A DNA stretch of 64,000 nucleotides from NCBI RefSeq assembly GCF_038725785.1, contig NZ_CP109796.1:62001-126000 (forward strand). Direction: 5' to 3'. Made by a program: the position numbers and the translations under genes. A model generated the notes under the pieces. The model was given only the letters and a program-made list of their open reading frames with translations, was not told the origin of the DNA and did no database searches. Shown piece after piece: positions 1-8,277 of the stretch. Numbering within the stretch: position 1 is the stretch's first letter; the number at the start of each line of letters is the position of its first letter. This DNA comes from Termitidicoccus mucosus. GTDB lineage: Bacteria; Verrucomicrobiota; Verrucomicrobiia; Opitutales; Opitutaceae.

Positions 1-428
1 AACAAAAGCGTCCCGCCATTGCCGCCGCCACCGTCGCCATGCGCGGCCTCCGCCTTCGCCAGCGCCCGGCCAAGCAAGCCAATGTCCCCGACCTTCTCAC
101 CAATCAACTTCTCAACCGAGGTTTGATTTTGGTATTCCGACATGTCGAAGCGCAGCGGCTTCGCCCCGCCGAACAAATACCCCGTGAACGCATTCGTTAT
201 CTCCGTTTTGCCCGTCCCTGTCGGGCCTACAAAAAGGAACGAGCCTTTGGGCCGTCCCGGATGAGAGAGACCGAGTTCGCCGCGCCGCAACACCGATTCC
301 ACGCACCCGATGACATGCGCCTGCCCCTTGATGTGCCCGCGCAGATGCGCGCCGAGGTCGCGGAGTTGTTCGCGACGCTGGCGGAACCAGTCATCGTCGA
401 TGTTTTTAATAGGTCGAAGTGCGGACAT
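1..428 (-). CDS. ClpB-like AAA+ ATPase of a conjugative element (C-terminus beyond window)
   Basis: The frame opens at an ATG at 426-428 and stays open to the left edge, giving the first 142 residues. Walker A GPTGTGKT is at residues 68-75, preceded by a GQAHVIGCVESVLRR stretch typical of the second ATPase module of ClpA/ClpB. It is followed by FDMSEYQNQTSVEKLIG (residues 94-110), which matches the family's DMSEY region. There is no N-terminal Clp repeat domain, so this is a single-module ATPase rather than a full ClpB. It starts 12 nt after the stop of the coupling-protein gene and is probably in the same operon, which suggests a role in DNA transfer or in handling the transferred complex. 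The Clp-type AAA_2 fold is clear, the role is inference. Confidence 0.8.
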   Translation of the reverse strand, partial: MSALRPIKNIDDDWFRQRREQLRDLGAHLRGHIKGQAHVIGCVESVLRRGELGLSHPGRPKGSFLFVGPTGTGKTEITNAFTGYLFGGAKPLRFDMSEYQNQTSVEKLIGEKVGDIGLLGRALAKAEAAHGDGGGGNGGTLL

Positions 429-440
429 GGCAAAATGAGA

Positions 441-2000
441 TTAGCGGAACCACCCGCACACGCGCCCGTCCGCATCGCGCGGCGGCAGCACCACGCGCCG
501 AAACCCGGCCTCGCAGTGCTGCACGACCGCCTGAAACTTCCGCAGCCGCCGGAATTCGTGTGGCTCGATGTAATATTTTTCTTCCTCGGAATACGACATC
601 GTCCGCTTGCCAGCGGAATACCCATAGGTGCGTTTCCTATACTTTTTCTTCCCCAGCGTATCCGCCGCGATTTTTGCCGATTCCTCATCGGCGGCCTTGA
701 ACATGATGCGGTTCGCCATGTTCGCGATAAAAACCCTGGCCTTTTGCTCGTCGCCAATCGGCGGGATGAGCGACGTGTAACTCTGCGTCGCCGCGACCAC
801 CGTCGCCCTGGCCTCGCGCATCACGTCCACGACATTGTAATCACTCGTGCCATCGTGATTCGCCGTCACGATTTTTTGCGCCTCGTCAGCCCATAATATT
901 AATAAATTGTCATTCGCCCGCTCCTTCGAGGTGCGGTCGAAGCGCAGCAGCACATGCGAATAGAACACAAGCTTGAGCAGCGTGTGGATGTATCTCCGTT
1001 CCGTCTTGAAACGCTGTGGAATCGAGACGCAAATCACCTTGCCCCGGTCGATCTCCGAAAACGAAAGCGTCGATTTCTCGGGACAAAACACCCTCGCGAT
1101 GTCGGGATGCGTAAAATGCTTCAACCGGTTCGCCAGCGTGCCGCGCACGCCGCCCAGTTGATCCTTCGGCTGGCTGGCGATTTGCGTTTCGTAATATTCC
1201 ATCAGTTCGCGCGACTCCGGCGTGTTTTTTTCATCCAGCATGCCGATAATGTCCTTCGTCCATGCGTCCGATGAGAGCATTTCATAGGCGTGGTTGAGCG
1301 TGACGGACAACCCGGCGCATGCCAGCGCCTGAAACGCAAAATCCATCTGGATTTCCGCCTGGGTCTTGAAAAACGACTGGTCGCCGTCCTGCCCGAGCGA
1401 GGCGGCGACATCGCAGACATCCTTCGCCTTCGCCGAAAAAGGCAGGCGCGGGTCCTCAAGGTAGTTGAACGTGTGCGGTGGCTCCCAATCCGCAGGCGCG
1501 CCGTCCGGCCGCACTTGCAGCAGAATCAAATCCTGTTCGCGCCCGAGGTGCCTGAACATCGCCGAAAGCGTCTCCCAGTAAAGCCCCTTGTCATCGATGC
1601 AGATGCCACCCCAGCGCGGACAATTTTTCGAGACCTGCCAGAGCATGGCATTGACGGCCGAAAGCGTTTTTCCCGAACCCGTCTCGCCCGTCACCAGCCA
1701 GCCCCGGCAAAAGTCATTCAACGACCACGAAAACCCGCCCAGCGTCAGAATCGGTCTCGCACGCGGGCGACCGCGCGTCGCCATCACACCGCACGCCACC
1801 TGCCAGACGGCAAACACGGCGAACACCGCCGTCATCGCCAGCGCCGCGCCCGGCGGCATGGCGGCGCGCCGCGCGAAAAACGCGCAGCCAAGGCTCACGG
1901 CAGCGAGAAGAAAACGAAACAGCATAAGTGCAAATGCCGCGCGCAACCTTGCACACAGCCTCGCCATTATGCCCGAAAATACCGCGCCCGGCTTGGACAT
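441..2000 (-). CDS. Type IV secretion coupling protein, TraD/VirD4-like ATPase
   Basis: This 519-residue protein has two hydrophobic segments near the N-terminus (about residues 24-43 and 50-73), as expected for an inner-membrane anchor. A soluble ATPase follows. Walker A GETGSGKT is at residues 105-112 and Walker B LLILWADEAQK at 366-376. A further conserved strand, REARATVVAATQS (395-407), resembles the TraM/TrwB recognition segment of the family. In conjugation such proteins hand the relaxase-DNA complex to the secretion channel. It lies between the MobF relaxase and the Clp-like ATPase on the same strand. The start has no clear Shine-Dalgarno sequence, and an internal ATG at codon 12 is an alternative. 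I see no channel (VirB-like) genes in the window. Confidence 0.88.
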   Translation of the reverse strand: MSKPGAVFSGIMARLCARLRAAFALMLFRFLLAAVSLGCAFFARRAAMPPGAALAMTAVFAVFAVWQVACGVMATRGRPRARPILTLGGFSWSLNDFCRGWLVTGETGSGKTLSAVNAMLWQVSKNCPRWGGICIDDKGLYWETLSAMFRHLGREQDLILLQVRPDGAPADWEPPHTFNYLEDPRLPFSAKAKDVCDVAASLGQDGDQSFFKTQAEIQMDFAFQALACAGLSVTLNHAYEMLSSDAWTKDIIGMLDEKNTPESRELMEYYETQIASQPKDQLGGVRGTLANRLKHFTHPDIARVFCPEKSTLSFSEIDRGKVICVSIPQRFKTERRYIHTLLKLVFYSHVLLRFDRTSKERANDNLLILWADEAQKIVTANHDGTSDYNVVDVMREARATVVAATQSYTSLIPPIGDEQKARVFIANMANRIMFKAADEESAKIAADTLGKKKYRKRTYGYSAGKRTMSYSEEEKYYIEPHEFRRLRKFQAVVQHCEAGFRRVVLPPRDADGRVCGWFR

Positions 2001-2032
2001 TCAGACCATTTTCAGGGACGAAACGACCATGC

Positions 2033-2458
2033 TTATTTTGCCACCACGTTTATTTCCGAAACCACAGGCGCGGGTGCGGCGACGCCCGCCGTGGCAGCCT
2101 GGTAGCTTTCCGAAACCTCGCGCAATTCACGCAGGGCGAACGCTCCGATGGCATCGACCACGCCGCCGAGGTTATGACCGCGCACGGAAACATCGTGGCT
2201 CATAAAGACCAGGCGCAAACACTCATGGCCGCCAGTGTCACCGCCAGTCGCGGCCTCCGGTTCGTAACCCACGCCGTGGAAGCAAGTCCACGGCAGCAGC
2301 CAGCATTGTTTGTCCCGCCTTATGAGGCGCAGGAATAGCGGCGGCGCTGCCGAAGCCTCGCGTTTTTCGGATGCGGCATGGCCGTTCCCGGACGATGTGA
2401 TGTTGCCACCGGCGGCCCGGGCCAGGCGGTGACGTTCGATTTCATTTTTCAGGCTCAT
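2033..2458 (-). CDS. Hypothetical protein in the conjugation operon
   Basis: This 141-residue protein is not one I recognise. Its first codons overlap the last 17 nt of the relaxase gene, and it ends 32 nt before the coupling protein, so it sits in the operon like a real small conjugation gene. The sequence is polar at the start, has a central part rich in Cys, Trp and His (RRDKQCWLLPWTCFHGVGYE) and an Ala/Val-rich tail. No membrane segment or signal peptide is evident. The operon position supports translation, but no function can be given. Confidence 0.55.
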   Translation of the reverse strand: MSLKNEIERHRLARAAGGNITSSGNGHAASEKREASAAPPLFLRLIRRDKQCWLLPWTCFHGVGYEPEAATGGDTGGHECLRLVFMSHDVSVRGHNLGGVVDAIGAFALRELREVSESYQAATAGVAAPAPVVSEINVVAK

Positions 2459-5291
2459 AATTGTATTCCTCTTGATTGGTCTTGTTGCGGTTGCTGTTTC
2501 TGTTGCGGAGGCGGGGCACCCATTGCCGGAGCGATTCGTGCAAACGTTGCTGCGCCTTCAACGACAACTGGTGCTGAAACGCCTCCTTGAGTCTCTGGCG
2601 CACAGCCTCGGCGGTCGCCTCGTCGGGCTTGATGGACAACGCCAGTTCGCGGTCGGACTCGCGCTCGACGTTCAGCCGCAGCGCCTCCTTGTCGCTGGTA
2701 AACACGACGATCTTCCGCCGCGCCCGCGATATGCCGACATACCATTGCTGGCGGCTCATCATAGGCGCTTGTTCGCCGTCATGGGCGACAAGCACGGTAT
2801 CGACGGTCTTGCCCTGCGAGGCGTAAGAGGTGACCGCGTAGCCGCGCACAAACATCCGCTGCGTCGCCGCGAGCGTTTTCGAGACTCCCGCGTCATCACG
2901 CACGCGGATGCGCCCGTCCTTCATCACGCGCCGCACCGTGACCAGTTCGCCGTTACGGATCGCCTCACTCTCGGCGGATTTTCCATTGAACTTCATCTGC
3001 AAGCGGTCGCCGCGCGCCAGTTCCAATTCATTCGTCTTGGTGACGACAAAGCGGTCCGCACATTTGTAGCTCACGGTCGTGGTGCGCCCGTCTTTGCGCA
3101 AGGTCACGCCGTGCGTATCGGCACCGGCAACCTCGCACCAATCGCCCCGCTTGAAACGTCCGTAGCCGCGAATGAACAAAACCCCCGCGTCCGGCGTGTA
3201 GAAGCGCGCATCGCGCTTTTGCGCCTCGCTCAAGTCCGCCGACTGCCACGACGCCACCGGCCTGCCCGCGCCCAGTTTTCCGGTTTCACGCAGACGCGTA
3301 CGGATGGCGTCATTGGCCGCGCGCACATCGTCCCAAGTCTGCGCGACGGCGAGCACCCGTTCCTTGCGATCCAGCGCCTCGCAATATTCGCGTGCCAGTT
3401 CCACCATGCGTTCGCCGGCATCGAGTTCACGAATGCACCCCATTGCATCCAGTTTGTCGAATGAAGCCGCCAGCCGGCCCTCCGCCGCAGCCTTCACCGC
3501 CGAGCGGTATTTTCGCACAAACGCCTTTTCTTCCCGCGATGCCACCGCCTCCGGGTCCTGCCTTCGGATTTTTTTCAAATGCACCGTCTGCAAATTCGTG
3601 TGCTCCTCGATGGCGCGCAGCGCGTCCGAGGCGGCCACCGCGCCCTGCTGCCGCGTGTCGCCCGACAGGATCAGCCGCCCGCCGCAAGCCCGCACCCGGT
3701 CAACCAGCGCGCGCATGTCACGCCCGCCGATCTGCCCGGCCTCATCGACAATCACGACCGCGCCGCGCGGCAGCCGCCCTCCCGCACCGTCCGCCCCTCC
3801 CGCCAGCAGCTTCGCCAAAGTGTCTGCCGAGGCGAGGCCGTCGCGACGCAAGTCCGCCGCCTGCTGGTGTTGAGGCGCGAACACGCGCACGGGATGCCCC
3901 GCCGCCTCCAACCCCCGCACGACCTCGCGCACCGCAAATGTTTTCCCCACTCCCGCCGCCCCTTGGAACACCGTGATAAAATCGCGGCTGCGCAGGATGC
4001 GCAGCACCGCCCCGCGCTGTTCCGCCGACAACGACTCCGCCGGTTGATACCCCGCGTTGAACGCGGCATGGCTTCGCATCCCGTTCTGCGCGTCGAGCAC
4101 AAGGGAAAACTCGCACACCAGCGCCTCGCGGTTGGTCAGTTTGCGCGACTTCGCATCGCGAATGTAATCGCGTTTCGCCATCTCGTTTTCCAGGTCCGCC
4201 AGGGAAAAATTTTGGCCGCGCCCGCGAGCCAGCGCCGCCGACATCAACTCGTAGTCGCCGACCACCGAGCGGCGCTCAAACAGATGCGCGTCCGCCCACG
4301 CCACAAATCCGGGCAGCCCGCATTGTTCCGAAGCCACCGCCGGCAGCGGCGGCGGCAGTTTTTCCGGAGCGATGCGCGAGAGCGCGGCGTGTTCGGAGGC
4401 GGGCATTTCCGAGGCCCAGCGCGGATGCAGTTTTTCCGCGCACAGGCTTCTTATTTTGCGCCGCCGCTTGTCCTGCGCGACCTGCGCGCGCAGCTCCTTT
4501 TCGTTCCCGCGCAACCCCTCCGCTTCGATGCGTTTTTTCGTCTCCGCATCAATCTGTTGATGCCGCTTGGAAAAGCGGGCGATCACATCCTCCGGCACGC
4601 CCTGAATCTCAAATCCCGTCGATGTGTTGACGACCTCGTAGCCGAAATTTCTCAGCCCCTTCGCCATCTCATGGTAGTACAAATTTTCCGCAAATTTTTG
4701 CGCCCGATACATGCCCGTCGCGTGAAGCGCCTTCCACTTTTCCTCCGTCCAATCGTAGGTCGCGTTGAACACCACGCAGTGCGTGTGCAGATGCGGGTCG
4801 AGTTCGCGACTGGTGTCATGCCGGAACAGCGCGGCGGCAATTCCCCCGGTCACGCGCTCGCCGTTCTCGCCGTCCTTGCGCACGCGTGTCTCGGCGAACT
4901 TTTCCAGTTGATCGACCATCGCGCGGACGGCGCGATCATGGAGTGCGATAATCCGGGCATCCTGCCAGAGCGCGACCACCGAAACCGACTTCGGTGGCGA
5001 TATGGTGAAGTCATAAAAGACGCGCCGGTTCGACACCGTGTGCCCGTCTTCGTGACGGGTCGTGTTGCGCCGCATCGTCAAGCCTTGTCCGGTTTCCGGG
5101 TGCTGACCTTCGCACATCGCCAAAAAACTTTTTTCGTCCACGATGCCGTCGAGCCCGAGCATGGACGCGGCGACTCCGCGCCACTCGCCGCGCACCACAT
5201 GGCCGTCCATATAGTAGTCGCCCGTGGCCAGATGCTCGCGGAAATACCCCGCCGCATTGGACAGATTCAGTTGCGGCTTGGCCGTCAGCAT
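2442..5291 (-). CDS. MobF-family conjugative relaxase-helicase (TrwC/TraI type)
   Basis: The protein has 949 residues when started at the ATG at 5289-5291, which follows a strong GGGAGGTG ribosome-binding site. A longer in-frame start 29 codons upstream lacks such support, and relaxases of this family typically begin MLTxKP, as here. Tyr16 and the Tyr26-Tyr27 pair fit the catalytic tyrosines. HLHTH at about 167-171 is the metal-binding three-histidine motif. The C-terminal half is a RecD-like helicase with Walker A GAAGVGKT (about 444-451) and Walker B VVIVDEAGQ (about 512-520). It nicks oriT, stays covalently bound to the transferred strand and unwinds it. It is the first gene of the minus-strand transfer operon, and its oriT is expected upstream, in 5292-6026. 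Confidence 0.93.
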   Translation of the reverse strand: MLTAKPQLNLSNAAGYFREHLATGDYYMDGHVVRGEWRGVAASMLGLDGIVDEKSFLAMCEGQHPETGQGLTMRRNTTRHEDGHTVSNRRVFYDFTISPPKSVSVVALWQDARIIALHDRAVRAMVDQLEKFAETRVRKDGENGERVTGGIAAALFRHDTSRELDPHLHTHCVVFNATYDWTEEKWKALHATGMYRAQKFAENLYYHEMAKGLRNFGYEVVNTSTGFEIQGVPEDVIARFSKRHQQIDAETKKRIEAEGLRGNEKELRAQVAQDKRRRKIRSLCAEKLHPRWASEMPASEHAALSRIAPEKLPPPLPAVASEQCGLPGFVAWADAHLFERRSVVGDYELMSAALARGRGQNFSLADLENEMAKRDYIRDAKSRKLTNREALVCEFSLVLDAQNGMRSHAAFNAGYQPAESLSAEQRGAVLRILRSRDFITVFQGAAGVGKTFAVREVVRGLEAAGHPVRVFAPQHQQAADLRRDGLASADTLAKLLAGGADGAGGRLPRGAVVIVDEAGQIGGRDMRALVDRVRACGGRLILSGDTRQQGAVAASDALRAIEEHTNLQTVHLKKIRRQDPEAVASREEKAFVRKYRSAVKAAAEGRLAASFDKLDAMGCIRELDAGERMVELAREYCEALDRKERVLAVAQTWDDVRAANDAIRTRLRETGKLGAGRPVASWQSADLSEAQKRDARFYTPDAGVLFIRGYGRFKRGDWCEVAGADTHGVTLRKDGRTTTVSYKCADRFVVTKTNELELARGDRLQMKFNGKSAESEAIRNGELVTVRRVMKDGRIRVRDDAGVSKTLAATQRMFVRGYAVTSYASQGKTVDTVLVAHDGEQAPMMSRQQWYVGISRARRKIVVFTSDKEALRLNVERESDRELALSIKPDEATAEAVRQRLKEAFQHQLSLKAQQRLHESLRQWVPRLRNRNSNRNKTNQEEYNYEPEK

Positions 5292-5651
5292 GGCAGCACC
5301 TCCCTCGCGACACGCGCGCGGATAATGCGGACAGGCCGCGCCCACCCGGAACGCACCTGCGTTCTTTTTGAGCACCACGCCTCTCCCCTTGCCTCAGTCG
5401 GCAATGATTTTTTCGGGCCTTGCATGACCGCAGCCTACCGGAGGCGCGCGAAAAGAAATAGGGGCGGTATCCACATTCCAAATACCCGGATTTCCGGCGA
5501 CGTGCGCGCGGCGCACGGGCGCGACCGCATGACGCCTGTCCGCACCGCCCGACCTTCACGAAATCGCGCCGCGCCCCTGCGTGCCTTGTGGCGCGGCGCG
5601 ACCTCGTGAGGGGCGGGGACGCACCGGCGCACGGACGGGGAGCCAGAACGT

Positions 5652-5732
5652 CGGCGGGCGGAGGCGGGGCGCAGGTGCGCGCGCGCCGCCGGTGAGGCGG
5701 TGCCCTCTTTTTTTGCGCGCCTCCGCCCGCCG
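5652..5732. repeat. Inverted repeat upstream of the relaxase gene
   Basis: The arms at 5652-5666 and 5718-5732 are perfect complements of 15 bp. They enclose a 51-bp loop that is GC-rich and ends in a T-run (5708-5714). The outer flanks also pair partly (GGACGGGGAG against CTCCCCTGG). This could be the inverted repeat of an oriT, a relaxase or accessory-protein binding site, or a transcription terminator. Only its position next to a MobF gene favours the first. Confidence 0.45.
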
Positions 5733-5865
5733 CCGTCCATGCTCCCCTGGCGCGGGAAAACACTCCGCATTTTGCTCCGCCGGAAATGCGGACAATGGCC
5801 GCGTGACATGCCACCGGACATTAAGAAATCTGCCCTGCCCGTCGTCTTCTCACCCTATCACATCG

Positions 5866-6014
5866 GTCAATGTCGTGCTCGCTGGCGCTCGCCTCCACAC
5901 CGCCCGTCCGCGACCCGCGCAGCCGGGCTTTGACTCGATGTGAGTCCGGGCGGACGAGATCGGGCGAGGCCGAGGATAACCCGGCACGATGCCGGGAGCG
6001 GACCGCGCCTGATT
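5866..6014 (+). ncRNA. Duplicated structured leader, copy A
   Basis: This 149-nt segment ends 12 nt before the ATG of the gene at 6027 and closely resembles 6589-6748. Shared blocks, in order, are GTCAATGT-TGCTCGC, CTCCACACCG, TTTGACT, ATCGGGC-AGGCCGAG and a final AGCGGAC-GCGCCTGATT. Hairpins can be drawn at CCCGGCA-CGA-TGCCGGG (5980-5996) and GACTC-GATGT-GAGTC. A GTG at 5940 is in frame with the gene, but the two copies differ by a 1-nt indel inside a conserved block, which argues that nucleotide structure rather than peptide is conserved. It may be a cis-regulatory RNA or a duplicated promoter/operator region. Confidence 0.5.
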
Positions 6015-6026
6015 TCATTTCCGAAC

Positions 6027-6374
6027 ATGAATCAAAAAGCTCGAACCAAACGCGACCTCGCCAGAACCGAAAGCACCCAGGCCATCGAAAGGCTTCGCAA
6101 AAATTACCTCAAGGTCGGCGACACCGTTTACGTCTTCCTCCGCCACATCAGCAGGAGCGGCACGTGCCGGTGGCTGGATTTGTTTGCCATCCGCGAAAAC
6201 AAGCCGCAGCGCATCACTTGGAGCGCGGCCAAGGCGCTGGCCACCCGATACGATTCGCGACGCGAGGCCATCCGCGTGGAGGGTTGTGGCTTCGATTGCG
6301 GCCACTCGCTGGTGCATGACCTCGCATGGCGGCTTTTCGGCAACAGCGACGCCCTTGAACACCGCTGGCTTTGA
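6027..6374 (+). CDS. Phage/plasmid-type protein of unknown function
   Basis: The protein has 115 residues from the ATG at 6027, which lies 12 nt after the conserved leader. The pattern VGDTVYVFLRHISRSGTCRW, then VEGCGFDCG-HSLVHDLAWRLFGN and a terminal HRWL, is one I know from small uncharacterised proteins found widely on phages and plasmids. No catalytic motif can be named. A basic, helical N-terminus (residues 1-30) precedes the conserved part. The ORF could be extended to a GTG at 5940, but that extension lies in the repeated leader and is not preferred. The shared leader with the next gene suggests joint control. Confidence 0.7.
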   Translation: MNQKARTKRDLARTESTQAIERLRKNYLKVGDTVYVFLRHISRSGTCRWLDLFAIRENKPQRITWSAAKALATRYDSRREAIRVEGCGFDCGHSLVHDLAWRLFGNSDALEHRWL

Positions 6375-6588
6375 CCGGCATCGGCGGCTCCGCGCACGGC
6401 GCGGCGGGCATCCGCCGCCGTTGCGTTTTTATCCGGGCGACCGCTTGCAGGCAATCACGCCGGACGGACGCGAGCCCGTATTTTATATTTGGATACAATC
6501 GTGAAAAACCACATCGCGCACCCACGCGCCCCACTGGCACCCCGCTTAAAACCCTTGCCTGCTGCGTGTTCCGAATTGTGTCACACCC

Positions 6589-6748
6589 GTCAATGTATTG
6601 CTCGCCCTCGCAAGCTCGGGCTGCGCTCCACACCGGACGCCTCCGCACCTGCTCCGGCATCCTTTGACTGGGTGTGCCCTCGGAACGACGTGAATCGGGC
6701 AAGGCCGAGACAACCCGGCATGTCGCCGGAAGCGGACTGCGCCTGATT
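6589..6748 (+). ncRNA. Duplicated structured leader, copy B
   Basis: This is the second copy of the leader seen at 5866-6014. It also ends exactly 12 nt before an ATG (6761). The last 50 nt match copy A almost base for base, including AACCCGGCA, the CCGGC/GCCGG hairpin with a different loop, and AGCGGACTGCGCCTGATT. The 5' part has drifted more and holds an extra stem-like AAGCTCGGGCT segment. The stretch 6375-6588 before it contains no supported gene. One short frame ending at 6504 has a protein-like tail but no start codon. Confidence 0.5.
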
Positions 6749-6760
6749 GCGCCAAATCAC

Positions 6761-7249
6761 ATGACAACCGAAACGACCTGCGTTCTGGAAACACTCCACC
6801 TGCCCCAAGGCCGCAAGCGCGCCTCCGTCCACCGGGAACTTCTCCATCACATCGAGACCGGCGAAACCATGCTCTTCCGAGTCCTGCGCGGTTATCTAGG
6901 CGCGGCGCTCTGGACATCCAGCGACGACAACGAAAAATACTTCGACGCCACCCACTCCATTGAGGACATCGCCACCGCCTCGCTGGTGAGCGCATGGGCG
7001 GAATGCTCGCAATTCTGCCGCGAGTGCAAAACCGACCTGTGCCATCTCGACGACGAGCGTAACGGACATAATTTCTGGCTCACGCGCTGCGGTCACGGCA
7101 GCGGCTTCTGGGACGAGTCTGTGAACGACGAGCTTGCCGAGTTCGCCATGCAGCAACTCACCCGCGCCAGCGAGTCCTTCGGCGAAGTCGATCTCTACAT
7201 CGGCGACGACCGCAAACTGCACTTCAGCAACGAAAGCCGCGTCGCATGA
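6761..7249 (+). CDS. Phage/plasmid-type protein of unknown function (GHxFWLTR family)
   Basis: The protein has 162 residues from the ATG at 6761, which follows leader copy B by 12 nt. Residues in the second half, GHNFWLTRCGHGSGFWDE and then FGEVDLYIGDD, form a pattern I recognise from uncharacterised proteins shared by phages and plasmids. The first half holds LWTSSDDNEKYFDATHSIED, also typical of that family. Two cysteines in CRECKTDLC could bind a metal, but this is only a suggestion. Its last four bases overlap the start of the methylase-like gene (ATGA), so the two are translationally coupled. The context suggests a defence-evasion or DNA-modification cassette, but this is unproven. Confidence 0.7.
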   Translation: MTTETTCVLETLHLPQGRKRASVHRELLHHIETGETMLFRVLRGYLGAALWTSSDDNEKYFDATHSIEDIATASLVSAWAECSQFCRECKTDLCHLDDERNGHNFWLTRCGHGSGFWDESVNDELAEFAMQQLTRASESFGEVDLYIGDDRKLHFSNESRVA

Positions 7250-8076
7250 AAACGAGTCAAACCCCGACCTTCAGGTCGTTGCTCGAACAACTCATCCGCC
7301 GCCACGACGCGCACGAGGTGTTCACGGCATTCGCATCTTTGGCCGCTTGCGCACTCGCGCACGGCACCCGTGAAACCGAATACCTCGAAGAGGCCAGACG
7401 CTGGAACCGGGACGAACTGGAAATTTTCAGCCACGCCCTTGCCGCACTGGTCATGGAAATGGAGGCCCAGCCCTTCACCGACCTGCTCGGAGGCCACTAC
7501 ATGGAACTGGCCCTCTCCCATAAGGGACAGCAATGGAATGGAGAGTTTCACACCCCGCAGAATATCTGCGAAATGACAGCCCACATGCTTGCCGCTGACT
7601 CATCGCTGCCGGCAGAAGGCCCCATCACGCTTTGCGAACCGGCCTGCGGCGCGGGAGCGATGATTCTGGCCTTTGCCAAGGCGCTTTCACCGGAAAACCG
7701 CCGCCGTTTGCGAGTCACCGCCATCGACATCAGCAAAACCGCCTGTGACATGTGCTTCATCAACGCCACCCTCTGGGGGATTCCCACGGAGGTCATTCAC
7801 GGGAACACGCTCAGCATGAAATTTTTCGCCTCATGGCGGAACATCCACTGGATTTTCCGGGGCCGCCTCCATCTCTTCGCCGGACTTGCCGCCGCACAAA
7901 ATCAAGCAGATGCGTCGCAAACCGAAAAGGAGGACAAGGACGAAAATAAAACAATGATGCCGCTCGCAACCGCGCTCATCACAGCCGCTGCCGAGCAACA
8001 GGGACAACCGCCTTCGCCGGAGAAAACCGAGCAAATCAAAGCTGCGTTGGGACAACAGATGTTCGACTTCGCATGA
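7246..8076 (+). CDS. N6-adenine DNA methylase-like protein lacking motif IV
   Basis: The 276-residue protein has GEFHTPQNI (about residues 104-112) and the SAM-binding motif I EPACGAGAMIL, as in HsdM-type N6-adenine methylases. The motif II region VTAIDISKTACDM and INATLWGIP follow. After HGNTL the chain should reach the catalytic NPPF/NPPY motif. Instead it reads MKFFASWRNIHWIFRG and ends in a charged tail. It therefore looks like the shortened, possibly non-catalytic methylase family carried by many plasmids. The start overlaps the upstream stop by 4 nt. Loss of catalysis is inferred from the missing motif. SAM binding looks intact. Confidence 0.75.
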   Translation: MKTSQTPTFRSLLEQLIRRHDAHEVFTAFASLAACALAHGTRETEYLEEARRWNRDELEIFSHALAALVMEMEAQPFTDLLGGHYMELALSHKGQQWNGEFHTPQNICEMTAHMLAADSSLPAEGPITLCEPACGAGAMILAFAKALSPENRRRLRVTAIDISKTACDMCFINATLWGIPTEVIHGNTLSMKFFASWRNIHWIFRGRLHLFAGLAAAQNQADASQTEKEDKDENKTMMPLATALITAAAEQQGQPPSPEKTEQIKAALGQQMFDFA

Positions 8077-8195
8077 CCTCGGTTCGGAAGAACCAAAAAA
8101 GAATAGGGGAAACCCGACGCAGGCTCACTTTGGTCATGTTTCCCCTTGCGGGATGGCCGACCTTGCGGATTGGGAATCCCCTCACATCGCGCCCC

Positions 8196-8277
8196 GTTGC
8201 CGAGTGTGGCGTGGCGCGCAAGGTCGTGCGCTCCTGCGTCGCGCCTCCACCTTGCGCGCCACACCCGATCCGGCAAC
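8196..8277. repeat. Long imperfect hairpin after the methylase gene
   Basis: Arms at 8196-8224 and 8249-8277 are near-complementary over 29 bp (GTTGCCG...GGCGCGCAAGGT and its complement, with a few mismatches in the outer half). They are separated by a 24-nt loop. The hairpin lies about 120 bp beyond the methylase stop. There is no T-run after it, so a simple intrinsic terminator is not obvious. It may be a repeat, a structured RNA or an element boundary. Confidence 0.5.

Larger units (their letters stand above)
5292..6026. other. Non-coding region between relaxase and plus-strand cargo; oriT candidate
   Basis: No convincing gene is visible. Short open frames here are Arg/Ala/Pro-rich and overlap each other on both strands, as expected of GC-rich non-coding DNA. 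The segment separates the divergent relaxase and cargo operons. It holds a 15-bp perfect inverted repeat (5652-5666 with 5718-5732, CGGCGGGCGGAGGCG and its complement) and, at 5866-6014, the first copy of the duplicated leader. MobF elements usually carry oriT next to the relaxase gene, so this is the likeliest location. I could not identify a nic sequence by eye. Confidence 0.4.

Noticed and set aside
5435-5821. Several overlapping short frames on both strands upstream of the relaxase
   Set aside because: They are Arg/Pro/Ala-rich, mutually overlapping and without ribosome-binding sites.
6375-6504. Possible small gene ending RFYPGDRLQAITPDGREP...
   Set aside because: The tail looks protein-like, but no start codon exists in the non-overlapping part, and the frame runs into the coding region of the previous gene.
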